Positions 41,402-56,104 of a stretch of DNA of 64,000 nucleotides are shown here, in pieces. A model generated the notes under the pieces. The model worked only from the letters and a program-made list of their open reading frames with translations, searched no databases and was not told the DNA's origin. Every line of letters starts with the position of its first letter. Position 1 is the first letter of the stretch. A program made the translations under genes and the position numbers. The stretch is from Adiantum capillus-veneris (lineage: Eukaryota > Streptophyta > Polypodiopsida > Polypodiales > Pteridaceae), in the NCBI GenBank assembly GCA_014529385.2, contig CM043968.1, positions 128,935,018-128,999,017 of the forward strand, in the 5' to 3' direction.

Positions 41402-41403
<2 letters not shown>
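40925..41403 (+). mobile_element. 5'-truncated LINE, 3' end only
   Basis: It starts in the ORF2 C-terminal region (CTTTATACATTACACCACCC) and includes the Cys/His region (CTLCLLQVQESKYHTLLECSTF, 41130-41190). The 3' UTR carries the hairpin AGGTCATATTTGACCT (41371-41386). A (CT)n tail follows. Confidence 0.85.

Positions 41404-41453
<50 letters not shown>
41404..41453 (+). repeat. (CT)n tail of the LINE
   Basis: A perfect dinucleotide run directly after the LINE's GATGATAATCAA end. The next LINE begins immediately after it. Confidence 0.95.
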
Positions 41454-41455
<2 letters not shown>

Positions 41456-41682
41456 ACGCAGCCGTTTTTTGACCGAGTAGACATCAGTTCACTCTTTTGA
41501 TCATAACTTCTTCATCCAAACTCCGATTTGGGTGATCTATAGCCTCAATCGAAGAGCACAACACCCTCTACACATTGATGTAAAGACAAAATATTTCAGA
41601 GTTATGGAAGGCATTTTTGTAGCAGCATTTCTGAAGTGAACGGGCTCAAGAAAGCTGACTCTCATCTCTTATTTTACATACA

Positions 41683-42626
41683 ATGTCTTCCGGCACTCAC
41701 AAGGGTTCTTCTTCTTCAACAAGGTCCACAATCATTGTAGAAAATGATCCAAAGTCTCATAAGTGTGGAGATAGTTACACAACCACTCAACCAATGATCT
41801 CGGCAACCATGATCATGGCATAATTGGTATCATTGCAAGAGACCGTAAACAAACAAGGTGAAGACTTACGGGCGCTTGCAATGGAGAATGGCACGCTAAG
41901 GGTTCTTATGGTTGAGAATGAAAATCTCAAGAGGACACTTGAGATACAAACAACACGTTTGATGCAACTTGAAGAGAAAGTCAAGAAATGTAAACGCTCT
42001 CTTGTGGACTTGAATGCATTGAAGGGGCGCTTGAGCAAAGTAGAGCATGACCATGTATTGAAAGAGGAGAAATTTGACACCATGATCCGGGATGTATGCA
42101 ACGTGAAAATGTATGCACAAACAAGTCTTTGGCTGATGTATGTGGTAATAATGTGGTTCCTAATTCCTTCCTCATGCAAGCTATGGCTCAAACAGAAAAT
42201 GTTGAGAATATGCATGAGGAGTTGAAGGAAGCGGAGCGACGTTCCAAGAACATTGTAATTTGTGGAATTCCCCAAGATAAGCTAGAGACACCTCCTTCTC
42301 TTGCCATTGTTATTAAAGATTTCTTCAAAACCCACTTTGGCATGTCCGGAGTTATGGTCTATGGAGCACATAGAGTGGGTAAGCAAGGAGCTCCTCGCTC
42401 AGGAGAACGACCAATTGTATGCACCATGCCAGATGAGACCAAAAAAAAGATAACCCTTGATAATAGTTGGATCTATTTGAGGGATATAAAATTTTTTGTG
42501 TGTGAAGATTGCACTTTTAAGCTACAAAGTATGCGTCGCAAGGCATATGAGGAAAAGAATAAGAAAACCAAGGAGATCTCTCACAAGGAAAATGTACCCA
42601 AGGAGGAGGTAGGTCCCTCGAGCTAA
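41683..42626 (+). pseudogene. LINE ORF1, coiled coil plus RNA-binding region
   Basis: ATG at 41683 (MSSGTHKGSSSSTRSTIIVEND). A TAA at 41821 interrupts, after which the same frame forms a coiled coil (ETVNKQGEDLRALAMENGTLRVLMVENENLKRTLEIQ). After a frameshift near 42100 comes an L1-ORF1-like RNA-binding part (KNIVICGIPQ, AHRVGKQG, ERPIVCTMPDETKKK, FFVCEDCTFKL) and a Lys-rich tail, with the stop at 42624. ORF1 proteins of L1-like LINEs form trimers that coat the element RNA. Two lesions are visible. Confidence 0.85.
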
Positions 42627-42639
42627 TAGGGAGACACGA

Positions 42640-45066
42640 CCTATGAGACCGAGTTACAATTGAAAATATGCTTTTGAAATTGCAATGGATACCCATGGAA
42701 TGCGGGGGTTGGCATTGATGACATAACAAGCAAAGCCGATGTTGTACTTCTTATTGAAACTTGGGAGTATGATACACGAAGGATTAACGGCTTGGAGGAT
42801 TACAATGTACATTCATTGATTTGGTTAAATAATCTCAAGCAACAAAGAGAGCAAGGAGGGGTAGCATGTATGGTTAAGAAAGGATTGGAAGATTTTGTAT
42901 CAATTGTGAAAGATGACAAGTACAAACGTTATGTATGGCTGAAAATTATGACACCAAAAAGAGCACCAATTTTTGTAGCCGGTTGCTCCATTCCTCATCA
43001 TGATTCTCCCTTTTATACTTGTATGATAGAGATTAGCCACTTTTTGATTTAGAAGAGGATATTGCTTATTTCAAAGGCGAAGGTGATGTTATTGTCTTTT
43101 GGGATATGAATGCTCGCACAAAAACATTGCAACATGATACTCAACAGTTTGATATGACATACATTTCAAGGGAGTTGGAGGAAGTTCACTTGTATGATTG
43201 TACTTCGATGGACGAGAAAGAGCTGGATCACTATGAAAAGTTACTTCTACACATGTGTAATAGCACGGGTATGTTCATTGCCAATGGTGTATCTTTGTGG
43301 AGTGGAACCAATGAATTTACATGTAGAAAACATAATGGGGATAGTGTGATTAACTATATGCTACTCTCCAAAGACATTGTTTATTGCATAAAGAGTTTTA
43401 CATTGGGCCAATGGACCCTCGAAATCAGAACATCGGACCTTATGTATTGACCTTGCATGTGGAGAAGCAACTAAGAATAATAATCTCAGCCAAAGGAAAG
43501 ATAATTTTTTACTATGTATGGATTTCAAACGGGAACCTATGTACATTGAAATGGTTGAGCAAAAGTTATGGATGACAAAGCTTCAATATGATGCACCATT
43601 GGAAACAAAATGGGAAGCTTTCAAGAAAGTTATTTGTTCTTGTGCCGAAGAATGCTTTGCCATAAAGCATCTCCATGCTATCAACAAAGATAGATCATGC
43701 AAAAGGTGGTTTGATAAAGAATGTCAAAATGCTCGAAGGTCCTTGATAAAGCTTGATGCAACTAGGACAAAGAAAACTATCAAAGTCATTTGCATACATA
43801 CAAGGAATTGATTCAAAAGAAGAGATGAAGATGGGAAGTAAAGCGACAACTTTTTCAAGTCCAGGAAAAGGCACATGCATGTGGAAGATTTTGGAGAAAC
43901 TTGAGGGGCAAGCGGATTGAGAATTTTGGTAGCTTGAGTCTTGTGGACATGTCCACACATTGTAAAAAATTATAGGAGCAACTAAATGCTTAAAAAATGC
44001 CATTTTATGGTTCACTCCCATGTATGCCTTCTTTTTTTACTATTAAGGATGTATGCGGTGGGCTTGAAAAGTTGGCCACTTGCAAAGCGGGAGATCTTTA
44101 AGGTATCAAGCCGGAGATGATCCCATGAGTGGATGTGTGATATGTTCAACCTTGCACTTCAACATGGTATGCCTTATGATTGGAGTACTAATTGGGTTAA
44201 GCCTTTGCATAAACGAGGGGATGTAAAGAATGTAAACAACTATCAGACTATAATGATTGGGTCTCTTATGGAAAAGTTGTATGGGTGCATAATGGAGATG
44301 AAATTGAGTGATTGGGTTGAAGAGAATGATAAGCGTGCAAAAGGACAAGCGGATTTTTGTCCATGCCATAGCACCATTGATCATCTTTTCACTCTTCGTG
44401 TTCTCATGGAGGAAAGTCGGTTGAAAGGCAAGCAACTGTATTTTTGTTTTGTGGACTTTAAGAAATCCTTTGATATGATTCCACGTAACAATTTGTGGAC
44501 AAGGATGGAAGAGCTACAAGTGTCAAGTGAGTTTATGCTTGAGGTTTCTCGAATCTATGAGAGGGTGATTTATCAATTGCGCATGGAAAGAGAAATTTCA
44601 AAAAAAAAATTAAGGATGTCCTTTGTCACCAACTCTCTTTGTTCTATGCATCGATCAATTGGAACAAATAGTACTTGACTTTATGCAAGAAGAAGGCATT
44701 CTTACAAACTTTCTCCAAGTTAAGACACAAACACCATATATGCTTCTACTTCTTGAGTCAGGATCTCTTCCAATTGCGGTTATGGGCATGGAAAGGGTTG
44801 TGGAGTACATGATAAATATGCGCCAAAACCCCTCACATCGACTTCCTACAATTGCATGGAAAGCAAGCAAAAAGATTCAAAAGACACATAAAAGCAAGAT
44901 CTTCAGCACGGATAGATGCAAGACATAAAGAAGTGGTTTGGGAGATGGGATGCATTACACTTGCTACATGATGCTTCAATTGACTCGAATTGAATAAAGC
45001 TTTTCTGCAATGCCAATGTATTACGGCTTGGGAGAAATCTGGTGGTCACGCTTCATACATTACACC
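42640..45066 (+). pseudogene. LINE ORF2, endonuclease and RT, catalytic part deleted
   Basis: The endonuclease reads CF-stop-NCNGYPW near 42670 (Trp codon became TGA), LLIETWEYD, QGGVACMVKKG, VAGCSIPHHDS, DMNARTKTLQHDTQQFD (43107-43155) and NGVSLWSGTNEF. The RT shows DWSTNWVKPLHKRGDVKNVNNYQTI (44180-44250), HSTIDHLFTLRVLMEESRLKGKQLYFCFVDFKKSFDMI (44370-44470) and LRMSFVTNSLC. At about 44700 EEGI is joined directly to LTNFLQVKTQTPYMLLL. Compared with the copy at 50559-52600, about 490 bp including YADD is missing. Confidence 0.88.
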
Positions 45067-45529
45067 ACCCGTAGTGCCCCCAACTACAAAACCATGTTCT
45101 TCGTCGCTGAAAGAGGAAACCGTACTCACACGTACATGCTTGAGCCTATCCCCTTGTTGCGGCGATACGCACTATCGCAGCCATTCGGTTTAGCTCCCAT
45201 TTCCCTCGATGCGAGACATGGTGTTGGGGCAATGGAGAAGAGTCAAATAAACTGTGCACATTGTGCTCACTGCAAGTTCAATAGTTTGAGTACCACACAC
45301 TACTAGAGTCCTTAGCTTTTGGTCACATTCGAACTTGCTTCTCTCACATTTTCAGCCATGACTTAGACCTACACACTTTCCTCTCCTAGCCACAGTGTGG
45401 GCTCTCCATTGCGACTCTCATCACCACAATTTTGGAGCATCGAGAGTCACTCATCAGCCATACACATACTACATCACATGTAACTTTGGTCCCATAGGTC
45501 ATATTTTACCTTCGAGGACGATAATTAAA

Positions 45530-45531
<2 letters not shown>

Positions 45532-45560
<29 letters not shown>
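45532..45560 (+). repeat. (TG)n tail of the LINE
   Basis: Follows GACGATAATTAAATC, the same 3' terminal words that precede (CT)n in other copies. Confidence 0.93.
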
Positions 45561-45562
<2 letters not shown>

Positions 45563-48132
45563 TTGTATTAAATCTTACTTAATAAGACATAATTGAACTT
45601 TTACATTCAAAAGATAACTGGCCAAGGATCAATGAACTGATTTGTACGAAAATAACTCAGTATCAGAATTAGCTAAGTACAATGATTGTAAGAAAGAGAT
45701 CCTCTTTCAGTGTGGTTGGTAGTAAAAAAAACTTCCCCGTTTTTCAATGGATATTTCATAACAGAAATGCTGCTTGCCAAAGAAAAGAAACCCTCCAAGA
45801 TAAGATAGAGTCCTTACCTGCATCCATCCAAACAATACAACAATTCAGTTAGCCTTGGATGTGTTTTACAGGTATTAATGGACTATATCAGTTGTTATCC
45901 ATGTCCATCTTTACAGAATTTAATTACTTTAGACAAGCTAGGTTATTTAGATTTTTAAAGAATAGTGAGGTTTACTTGTTTAAGCCATAGCTTGGTAGCT
46001 ATGCTTGAGCCCATAGTAACAGCCATATACTTAATAGTCAATAGAGTTTTGTAAAACTCCATTTTTACCAAGTGAGACCACATTCCTCGAGCCATATCTC
46101 GGTATTTATGCCAAGTTTTGAGAGCACCAACCATATACTTACCTTCAACTTCCCAAGATTTCTCCATAGCTCGGTAGCTATGCTTTGAATTAACAGTAGC
46201 AACCATTCACTTACCAAAAAAGAGAGTATAAAAAAACCTATTCAAGTGGAGCTTTATGTTTATGAGAAAGAGGCCAAATTTTTACTCAATGCTGAGAGTA
46301 ATCTCCACATACTTACCTTCAAAAACTTCGAGTTTCTCATTAAGCCCTTAGTATTCCATTCAGTTCGACAGTGTACAGCCCTATTTTAGCCAAGATATTT
46401 TCAAGTGCAGAGTCATTTTTCAGTTCCTTTCCACATGCCAAGCTAAAAAAAACCATATACTTCCATTCATAAAGAGCAGAATAACCAAAGATTGGCAGTT
46501 CCCCTAAAAAAACCCAGGGTTATGCCAAGCAAGAGGTCATCCTTCCTCATATTGTGAATCCGTACATGGTACCCCATGTTTTGAATGATACAAAGCTAAG
46601 ATTAGCTTTTTTTTAAAAAAACCAGTTTTAACGTCGAAAGACTAGTTAAGCCACTAGCTTGAGATAACTTGCAATGGCTTGAGAAAGGCCTTAAAAAACC
46701 AGTTTTTTTTAACCAGCGACATAACCAGTCAACATGCTAGTTTTTTTTCCGCCAGAGTCAGAGCCAAGTGACCATTAGGTCCACACTCAAATGCTGCCTC
46801 TATTTACATATTTGGGAAAAAAAACCAGTTTTTCCGTCAGTGAAACAGATGCTTAAGAACGGCCATGAAGCCAAGCCAACCAACATACTCCCAACCATAT
46901 ACACATGTACATGCAAACACACTGCCCCATACATACCTAATAATTTTATGCAGAGGTGAAGTCTTTCCTTGGTTGTTTTTAAGAGCCATTTCATCACACT
47001 GTGGCAAGCCTCGGCTTCTATGAAGAAGTTTTTCTTTCAATAAAAAAAAAAAACCCGAAAACAGACAGCACCTCCCTTCATTTCTTATGCACAAGTGATT
47101 CCGAGGTCATCAATAATACCTAGGCCTAGCAGAAAAAACAAGTAGATAGGAGCTTGGTTATGAAAAACTATATGCAGTAACGAGCTAAAACTGCCCAAGG
47201 TTCCTTTTTAGATAAAGCAGTAGAACAACCACTATCCATCAAAATATGCCTTAGTTAGTACATCCAGTCATTTTCCTTGATCTGCCCAAGAGATGCCAGG
47301 CCATCTAAATATGTCCAACCCTAATTGAGGGCACAAGGGTAGGTAGTACTACCCATATGCTACTACAATCTTTCCTTTAGGGAAAAAATCGTTTAGTCAA
47401 AGAGAAAGCACCAAAAAACCCAGTAAAAAAGCCTATTCTGCAGTCATTTAAACGATTGCCAAAGCCTTTGAGAGCTTTATGTAGTATTTAGCAACCATAT
47501 GCCATGCTAAAACATCTCCAGAACCACAGTCGGTCAAGGGATATTAACCATTAGGCTTGATCAGGCCTCATGCTACACAATTTTTCTTAAAAAAACAGCA
47601 GTCGGTTTCTGTTGAAAAAAGAAAGCTTAGGTAAACTTATAATACCTGTGGCGACTGAGTAGCAAGCTCCATTGTTTTTGGTATTTCAAGTGGAAATAAC
47701 ACAGAACGGGTTTACCCAATACACACATTGAATCTCAAGCTAAGTGAGGGCTAAGGAGTGCCCTCACCTTTAGAATTTATAGGTTTGGTATGCACGCTTC
47801 CTGAGTGTCTGAAGTGAAGAGAGCAGAGCCGCCCCATGCTGTGAGAGCCCCTCGTGCGTCAGACGCCATTACTGCCAGGGGAGAGAGAGCACCTTTACAC
47901 AGTCCGAGGATGGAAGGAGCCACCTTCCTCCTGTAATGATAGTTTTGAAGATTTTTTTAACGAGCCCCTTGCCCAATACCCAAGTCGGTGGCACAATGTT
48001 AGTAATGTAGGCCCTACTTTGCCAATAGGGGGGGAAATAGTGGGGGGGGGGGGGGGGGTTTGTTGTTTTCTTTTCCAAAAAAAAGAAACCCTATTGAGGG
48101 GAAGATATATATGACCCCATAATGTTCACCCA

Positions 48133-48135
<3 letters not shown>
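45561..48135. other. Noncoding stretch with degenerate repeats and hairpins
   Basis: No supported gene over 2.6 kb. The hairpin word CATAGCTTGGTAGCTATG (45986-46003) recurs as CATAGCTCGGTAGCTATG (46165-46182) and decayed at 46094-46111. The phrases ACCATATACTTACC and AAAAAACC recur across 45.9-47.6 kb, suggesting an old tandem array or an unrecognised LTR/leader. Near 47820-47945 it becomes more GC-rich. A run of 18 G is at 48040-48058. Confidence 0.5.

Positions 48136-48172
<37 letters not shown>
48136..48172. repeat. (GT)n microsatellite
   Basis: Pure GT run after CACCCATA. No LINE end is visible next to it. Confidence 0.93.
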
Positions 48173-48174
<2 letters not shown>

Positions 48175-48360
48175 ATCTATTCTTTAGTGTGTCTATCTCA
48201 AACTTTAGGGTCGATATCTGGTACCCTTCTTGTTTGAGTAAGATGATGCTTGGTAAACTCCTTCTCTTTTAGATCCCTCAGCTCTCTCCCCAAGGCAGGA
48301 TATGGATATTTGGCATTGGTGAGGTGTCTACTATGTACTTTATGTTCCTAAAAAATTGAT
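48173..48360. other. Short unassigned stretch
   Basis: I see no coding, RNA or repeat signal between the (GT)n tract and the next LINE remnant. Confidence 0.5.
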
Positions 48361-48792
<432 letters not shown>

Positions 48793-48794
<2 letters not shown>

Positions 48795-49112
48795 GCAAGG
48801 CAGGGTGTTGGGGTAATGGGGAAGAGTCAAATCAACTGTGCACATTATGCTCACTGCAAGTTCAAGAGACTGAGTACCACACACTACTAGAGTGCTCAGA
48901 TTTTGGTCACATCCGAGCTTGCATCTCTCACATTTTCAGCCATGACTTAGACCTACACACTTTCCTCTCCCAGCCACACTGTGGGCTCTCCATTATGACT
49001 CTCATCATCACCACAATTTTGGAGCATTGAGAGTCACTCATCAGCCATACATATACTACATCACATGTAACTTTGGTCCCACATGTCATATTAGACCTTC
49101 GATGACGATAAC

Positions 49113-49117
<5 letters not shown>
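48793..49117 (+). mobile_element. 5'-truncated LINE, 3' end only
   Basis: It starts ATGCAAGGCAGGGTGTTGGGG, contains the Cys/His block and ends in a decayed hairpin (ATGTCATATTAGACCT, 49083-49098). It is flanked by CT tracts on both sides. Confidence 0.82.
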
Positions 49118-49156
<39 letters not shown>

Positions 49157-49182
49157 GCTCTCTCTCTCTCTCTCTCTCTCTC
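49118..49182 (+). repeat. (CT)n tail
   Basis: CT run with one ACG interruption, between two LINE copies in the same orientation. Confidence 0.94.
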
Positions 49183-50240
49183 CATCCAATCACAAGTGGC
49201 ATGAATGTGCTATGCGTCGTTTGGAAGCGGGAAAGAGAGCATATTATGCATTTGAGAACATGTGTAATGCGGGAAACATCAAGTGTTGGATTCTCAAGAA
49301 GTATCTTTTTGATGCATTGGTGACACCGGTTCTTCTTTATGGAGTTGAAGTGTGGGGCGGGAGCATCTCAAAGTCTACTTGGAAAGCGTTTGAGAATGTC
49401 CAAAAGCGTTTTCTTACAAACTTTCTCCAAGTTAAGACACAAACACCATATATGCTCCTACTTCTTGAGTCGGGATCTCTTCCAATTGAGGTTATGGGCA
49501 TGGAAAGGGTTGTGGAGTACATGATAAAGATGCGTCAAAACCCCTCACATCGACTTCCTACAATTGCATGGGAAGCAAGCAAAAAAGTTCAAAAGACGCA
49601 TAAAAGCAAGATCTTGAGCACGGGATGGATGCAAGACATAAAGAAGTGGTTTGGGAGATGGGATGCATTACACTTGCTACATGATGCTTCAATTGACTCT
49701 CAAGTGAATGAAGCTTTTCTACAACGCCAATGTATTACGGCTTGGGAGAAATCCAGTGGGTCACGCTTCATACATTACACCACCTATATTGCCCCCAACT
49801 ACAAAACCATGTTCTTCGCTGAGAGAGGAAACCGTACTCACACTTACATGCTTGAGCCTATTCCCTTGTCGGCGATACGCACTATCGCAAAAATTCGGCT
49901 TAGCTCCCGTTTCCTTTGATGCAAGATAGGGCGTTGGGGCAATGGAGAAGAGTCAAATCGATTCTGCACATTATGCTCACTGCAAGTTTGAGAGTCTGAG
50001 TACCACACACTACTAGAGTGCTCAGCTTTTGATCACATCCAAACTTGCTTCTCTCACATTTTCAGCCATAACTTAGACCTACACACTTTCCTCTCCTAGC
50101 CAAAGTGTGGGCTCTCCATTGCGACTCTCATCACTACAATTTTGGAGCATCGAGAGTCACTCATCAGCCATACACATACTACATCACATGTAACTTTGGT
50201 CCCATAGGTCATATTTGACCTCCGAGGACGATAATAAAAT
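49183..50240 (+). mobile_element. 5'-truncated LINE, RT C-terminus to 3' end
   Basis: An open frame at 49212-49919 (about 235 codons) reads MRRLEAGKRAYYAFENMCNAGNIKCW, LFDALVTPVLLYGVEVWGGSISK, FLTNFLQVKTQTPYMLLLLESGSLPIEVMGMERVVEYM and ILSTGWMQDIKKWFGRWDALHLL, the part after the RT catalytic core. The 3' UTR has a perfect hairpin (50206-50221). It begins directly after a CT tract. Confidence 0.88.
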
Positions 50241-50264
50241 CTATCTATCTATCTATCTATCTCT

Positions 50265-50312
<48 letters not shown>
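50241..50312 (+). repeat. (TATC)n(CT)n(GT)n tail
   Basis: The tail of the preceding LINE changes motif three times: TATC, CT, GT. Confidence 0.94.
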
Positions 50313-50397
50313 TGTAACATATCTTCAATCCAAGATTCATGGGATCAATATTTGAGGTCTCTTGGGATTGTTTCTATGATGTTAAAAACCTCTCTTC

Positions 50398-50446
<49 letters not shown>

Positions 50447-50558
50447 GTAACATATCTTCAATCCAAGATTCGTGGGTTCATATTTGAGGTCTCTTGGGAT
50501 TCTTTCTAAAATGTTAAAAACCTCCCTTCTACTCTCTCTCTCTCTCTCTCTCTCTCTT
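50313..50558 (+). repeat. Two 133-bp tandem units, each ending in (CT)n
   Basis: TGTAACATATCTTCAATCC starts at 50313 and 50446, each followed by CTCTTGGGATT and a CT tract (50400-50444, 50533-50558). Part of the unit recurs at 48728-48757. I do not recognise the family. Confidence 0.8.
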
Positions 50559-52601
50559 CCGTTTATGTCTCCCTTCTTTACCATTGAAGATGTATGCCGC
50601 GCGCTTGAGAAACTTCCTACTCACAAGGCAGGGGACCTTCAAGGTGTCAAGGCTGAAATGATTAAATGGACAAGCAAGAAAACGCGATATTGGATATGGA
50701 ATATTTTTAACCTTGCATTTCAACATCGCATGCCTCATGACTGGAGTGCAAATTGGATCACCTTTGCACAAAGGAGGAGATGTAAACAATGTGAACAACT
50801 ATCGCACTATAATGGTTGGTTCTTTGATGGCAAAGTTATTTGAATGTATCATGGAGATGAAGATAAGTGAATGGGCTGAAAAGAATGGCAAACGTGTGCT
50901 TGGCCGAGCAGGTTCTCGAAATCATCATAGCACTATTGATCACCTTGTCACTCTTCGAGTTCGTATAGAAGCGTCTTGATTGGAAGGAAAAAAGTTGTAT
51001 TGTTGCTTTGTGAATTTCAAGAAAGCTTTTGACATGGAACCACGAGGAGACGTATGCAAAGCCTTCAAGTGCCGAGAGAATTTATGCATACAAGCTTTCG
51101 CATCTACCAAAAAGTGATATGCCGATTACGTATGGGAGATGGAATTTGAGAATTTTTTGCAAGCACTAGTGGTGTCAAACAAGGATGCCCACTTTCCCCA
51201 ACCCTCTTTGGGCTACTCATTAATGAATTGGAATGCATGGTTCTTGATTTTATGCAGCAAGAAGGCATAGAAGAGGTTAAGATCGGAAATGCGGTGATCA
51301 TGCTTTTGCTTTATGCCGATGATATAGTGCTCTTGGCACATACCTTAGAAGATGCACAAAAGCTTATGAGTGTCTTGGAATGCTTTTGCCTATATAGCGG
51401 GCCGATCATGAACGGATCTAAAACCAAGGTTATGCTTGTAAAGACCCTCAATGACAAAAATCCATGCATTGTATACAACAATGAGAAACTTGAAGTGGTA
51501 GATCACTTCAAGTACCTTGGTCTTGAGGTTCCATCCAATCATAAATGGAAGGATTGTGCAATGCATCGCTTGGAAGCCGAAAAGAGGGCTTATTATGCAT
51601 TTGAGAACATGTGCAATGCTGGAGAGATCAAGTGTTGGGCTCTCAAAAAGTACCTCTTTTACACATTGGTGACACCAGTGCTTCTTTATGGAGTGGAGGT
51701 GTGGGGTGGAAGCATCGGGAAGTCTACTTGGAAAGAGTTTGAGAATGTCCAAAAGCGTTTTCTCACCAACTTTCTCCAAGTCAAGACACAAACACCCTAC
51801 ATGCTCTTACTTCTTGAGTTCGGATTGCTTCCCATTGAGGTCTTGGGAATGCAAAGGGTTCTCGAGTATATGCTTAAGACACAACGTAGCCCTTTGCATC
51901 GACTTCCTAGAATCGCATATGAAGCAAGTCAAAAGGTCCAAAAGACATGCAAGAGCAAAATACTAAGTTCGGGGTGGATGCTTGACATCAAGAAATGGTT
52001 TGGAAGATGGGATGCATGTCACTTGGTCAAGGATGCGTCGATCGACTCCAAAGTTAATGAGGCCTTCTTACAATGCCAATGTATCACGACTTGGGAGAAA
52101 TCTGGAGGTCCTTGCTTCAGCCATTACACCACACACGTTTCCCCAAAATAAAAATCTCTCTTTTTCTCCGAACGAGGTATCCGAACCCATCCCTACATCC
52201 TTGAGCCCATCCCGTTGAGTGCAATTCACACCATTGCCTCCATTTGTCTTAGCTCCCATTCTCTACACTACGAGACCGGACGTTGGGGCATTGGCGAGGA
52301 GTCTCATCGACTTTGCACCTTATGCCCTCGTCAAGTGCGAGAGAGTGAGTACCACACACTACTTGAGTTCTTAGCTTTTGACCACATTAGGTCCTCTTTT
52401 CCCCATATATTCAGCCGTGAGCTCTCCCTACATACCTTCCCCTCCCAACCACAATGTGGACTCTCTATTGCGATGCTCATTTCACCCATTTTTGAGCATC
52501 GAGAGTCACTTATGACCTCCAGTCACACACATGACATGTTCATTTGGTCCCATAGGTCATATTTGACCTCCAAGGACAATAATAGAACTATCTATCTATC
52601 T

Positions 52602-52603
<2 letters not shown>
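50559..52603 (+). mobile_element. 5'-truncated LINE with RT catalytic box
   Basis: RT from FMSPFFTIEDVCRALEKLPTHKAGDLQGVKAEM to the C-terminus, with frame breaks near 50750, 50978 and 51110. The stretch 51228-52151 is open for 307 codons and holds VIMLLLYADDIVLLAHTLEDAQKLM (catalytic YADD near 51312) and GLEVPSNHKWKDCAMHRLE. The 3' region has the Cys block (CTLCPRQVRESEYHTLLE) and a perfect hairpin (52554-52569). Best RT of the LINE family here, though truncated and frameshifted. Confidence 0.9.

Positions 52604-52693
<90 letters not shown>
52604..52693 (+). repeat. (CT)n tail
   Basis: A perfect CT run of about 88 bases after TATC repeats and AAAAATC, the tail of the preceding LINE. Confidence 0.95.
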
Positions 52694-52695
<2 letters not shown>

Positions 52696-53302
52696 GCAAG
52701 GGTGGCCCTATGGAGGGGGTTATAACTCCCAGCTCTACCCTGCTCAAGCCAAAAAATCCATGCATACCCGTCCCCGACCTACCTGCCCACTTGCTGCAAA
52801 TTCGAGAACCAGAGCTTGGTACAGGCATGATGCACTGGACACTCGACTTTTGTTGCTCCCCCCCAAGCCTACTCATTGTACTCTGCTCAGTGTTGTTGGT
52901 TCTTCTTGCTCATTGCCACCTCATCGACTGTCAGCGCTTGCAGGCATGGCCCAAGTCGGCCCCAAGTCGTCGCCCGCCCGTGTTGGCTCTTGTAGTCGTG
53001 CCCTACTGTCGGCACTATCAGCGCCCTCATCGGCCCGTGCAACTGCCGCCCGAGTAAGCGATTTCACACCTCATCATAAAACCTTAACATAAGTAGGGGT
53101 TCCACAAGAGGTTCCCACAGTTCAACAAAATCTCGGTTTTTTGTGGGCACTCAACGAAAAGAAGCTTCCCTTTGGAAGCATGACAACCATCAAAAAAACC
53201 CTGAAGACCATTGGGCAAAGATGATCGAGCTTTGTTGCCGTCTTAGTGGCACCGAGAAAATCCGATTGAATTGAGCGCCTCCAAGCAGATCTCAATCGGG
53301 TC
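52694..53302 (+). other. GC-rich 5' region of the ORF1-only LINE derivative
   Basis: Follows the CT tract. The region to about 53090 is GC-rich. A possible ORF1 start (ATGACAACCATC) is at 53179, but the frame breaks soon after. It may be the 5' UTR of the LINE relative at 53303-54157. Confidence 0.4.
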
Positions 53303-53960
53303 ATGGAAGAGAATCACGATCTCAAAGCTTGCCTTAGCAAGCTTGAGGCACGATTTTATCTTGCAACCAACAAAGTGAAAGAAGTCGAAGCCAAGGCCAT
53401 CGAAACCCACTTGGCAACACTTGTGAAGATGAAGACGTGTGTGATAGTAGAGCTTCGAGAAAAACGAATTCAAGAAGAAAATACACTCAAGATCCGTATT
53501 GGTGGGCTACCCCAAGCATGGGAAACAACCAAGAATTAATTTTTGGAGCGCATCAATTTCCTCAACAAGACTCTCAAGCCGATCAAGCTTGACTACAATG
53601 CAATAGATTGTATCACCTCAAGAGGCCCTAACAAGCCTATACCACATGGGCATGCCATCCTGGAATTTGGAAGTAGGGAAGGTCGGCTCAAGCTTCTCCA
53701 ACAATCACATCTTGTCAAAGTACCAAGTTTTGGATCACAGAAGAACTCACTCCGCTACAAAATGCAAAAGTGAAGAGCTCAAGAAGGTACATGAAGCCCG
53801 CAAACAAGGTAAATGGGCAGTCTATCAAGGTGGTAAAGCTATCATCCAAGAGTTTAGAAACCCCAAATCAGCTCCGCTCCCCCCACGGATGACCCCCCCT
53901 AGATTTTTGTCTTCCCCTCTTTTTTCTTTTCCATCTTCCCAATGGACCATCAGTCCTTAA
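53303..53960 (+). pseudogene. LINE ORF1 of a second subtype
   Basis: MEENHDLKACLSKLEARF and KVKEVEAKAIETH form a coiled coil. Then LKIRIGGLPQAWE, PHGHAILEFGSREGRLKLLQQSHLVK (RRM-like pattern) and, in another frame, EARKQGKWAVYQGGKAIIQEFRNP. There is one stop near 53538 and one frameshift near 53750. No ORF2 sequence follows; the 3' hairpin comes about 65 bases later. Confidence 0.78.
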
Positions 53961-56100
<2,140 letters not shown>

Positions 56101-56104
56101 AATC

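Larger units (their letters stand above)
41454..45531 (+). mobile_element. Nearly full-length LINE (5' UTR, ORF1, ORF2, 3' UTR)
   Basis: About 4.08 kb. The 5' UTR is 41454-41682, followed by ORF1, ORF2 and a 3' UTR with the Cys/His block, then the 3' hairpin (45496-45511, AGGTCATATTTTACCT, with one pairing broken) and a (TG)n tail. This is the most complete LINE copy of the window, but it lacks the RT catalytic centre. It starts where the (CT)n tail of the previous LINE ends. Confidence 0.88.

Noticed and set aside
48040-48058. Run of 18 G as a regulatory quadruplex
   Set aside because: A single homopolymer with no gene beside it; length in assemblies is also unreliable.
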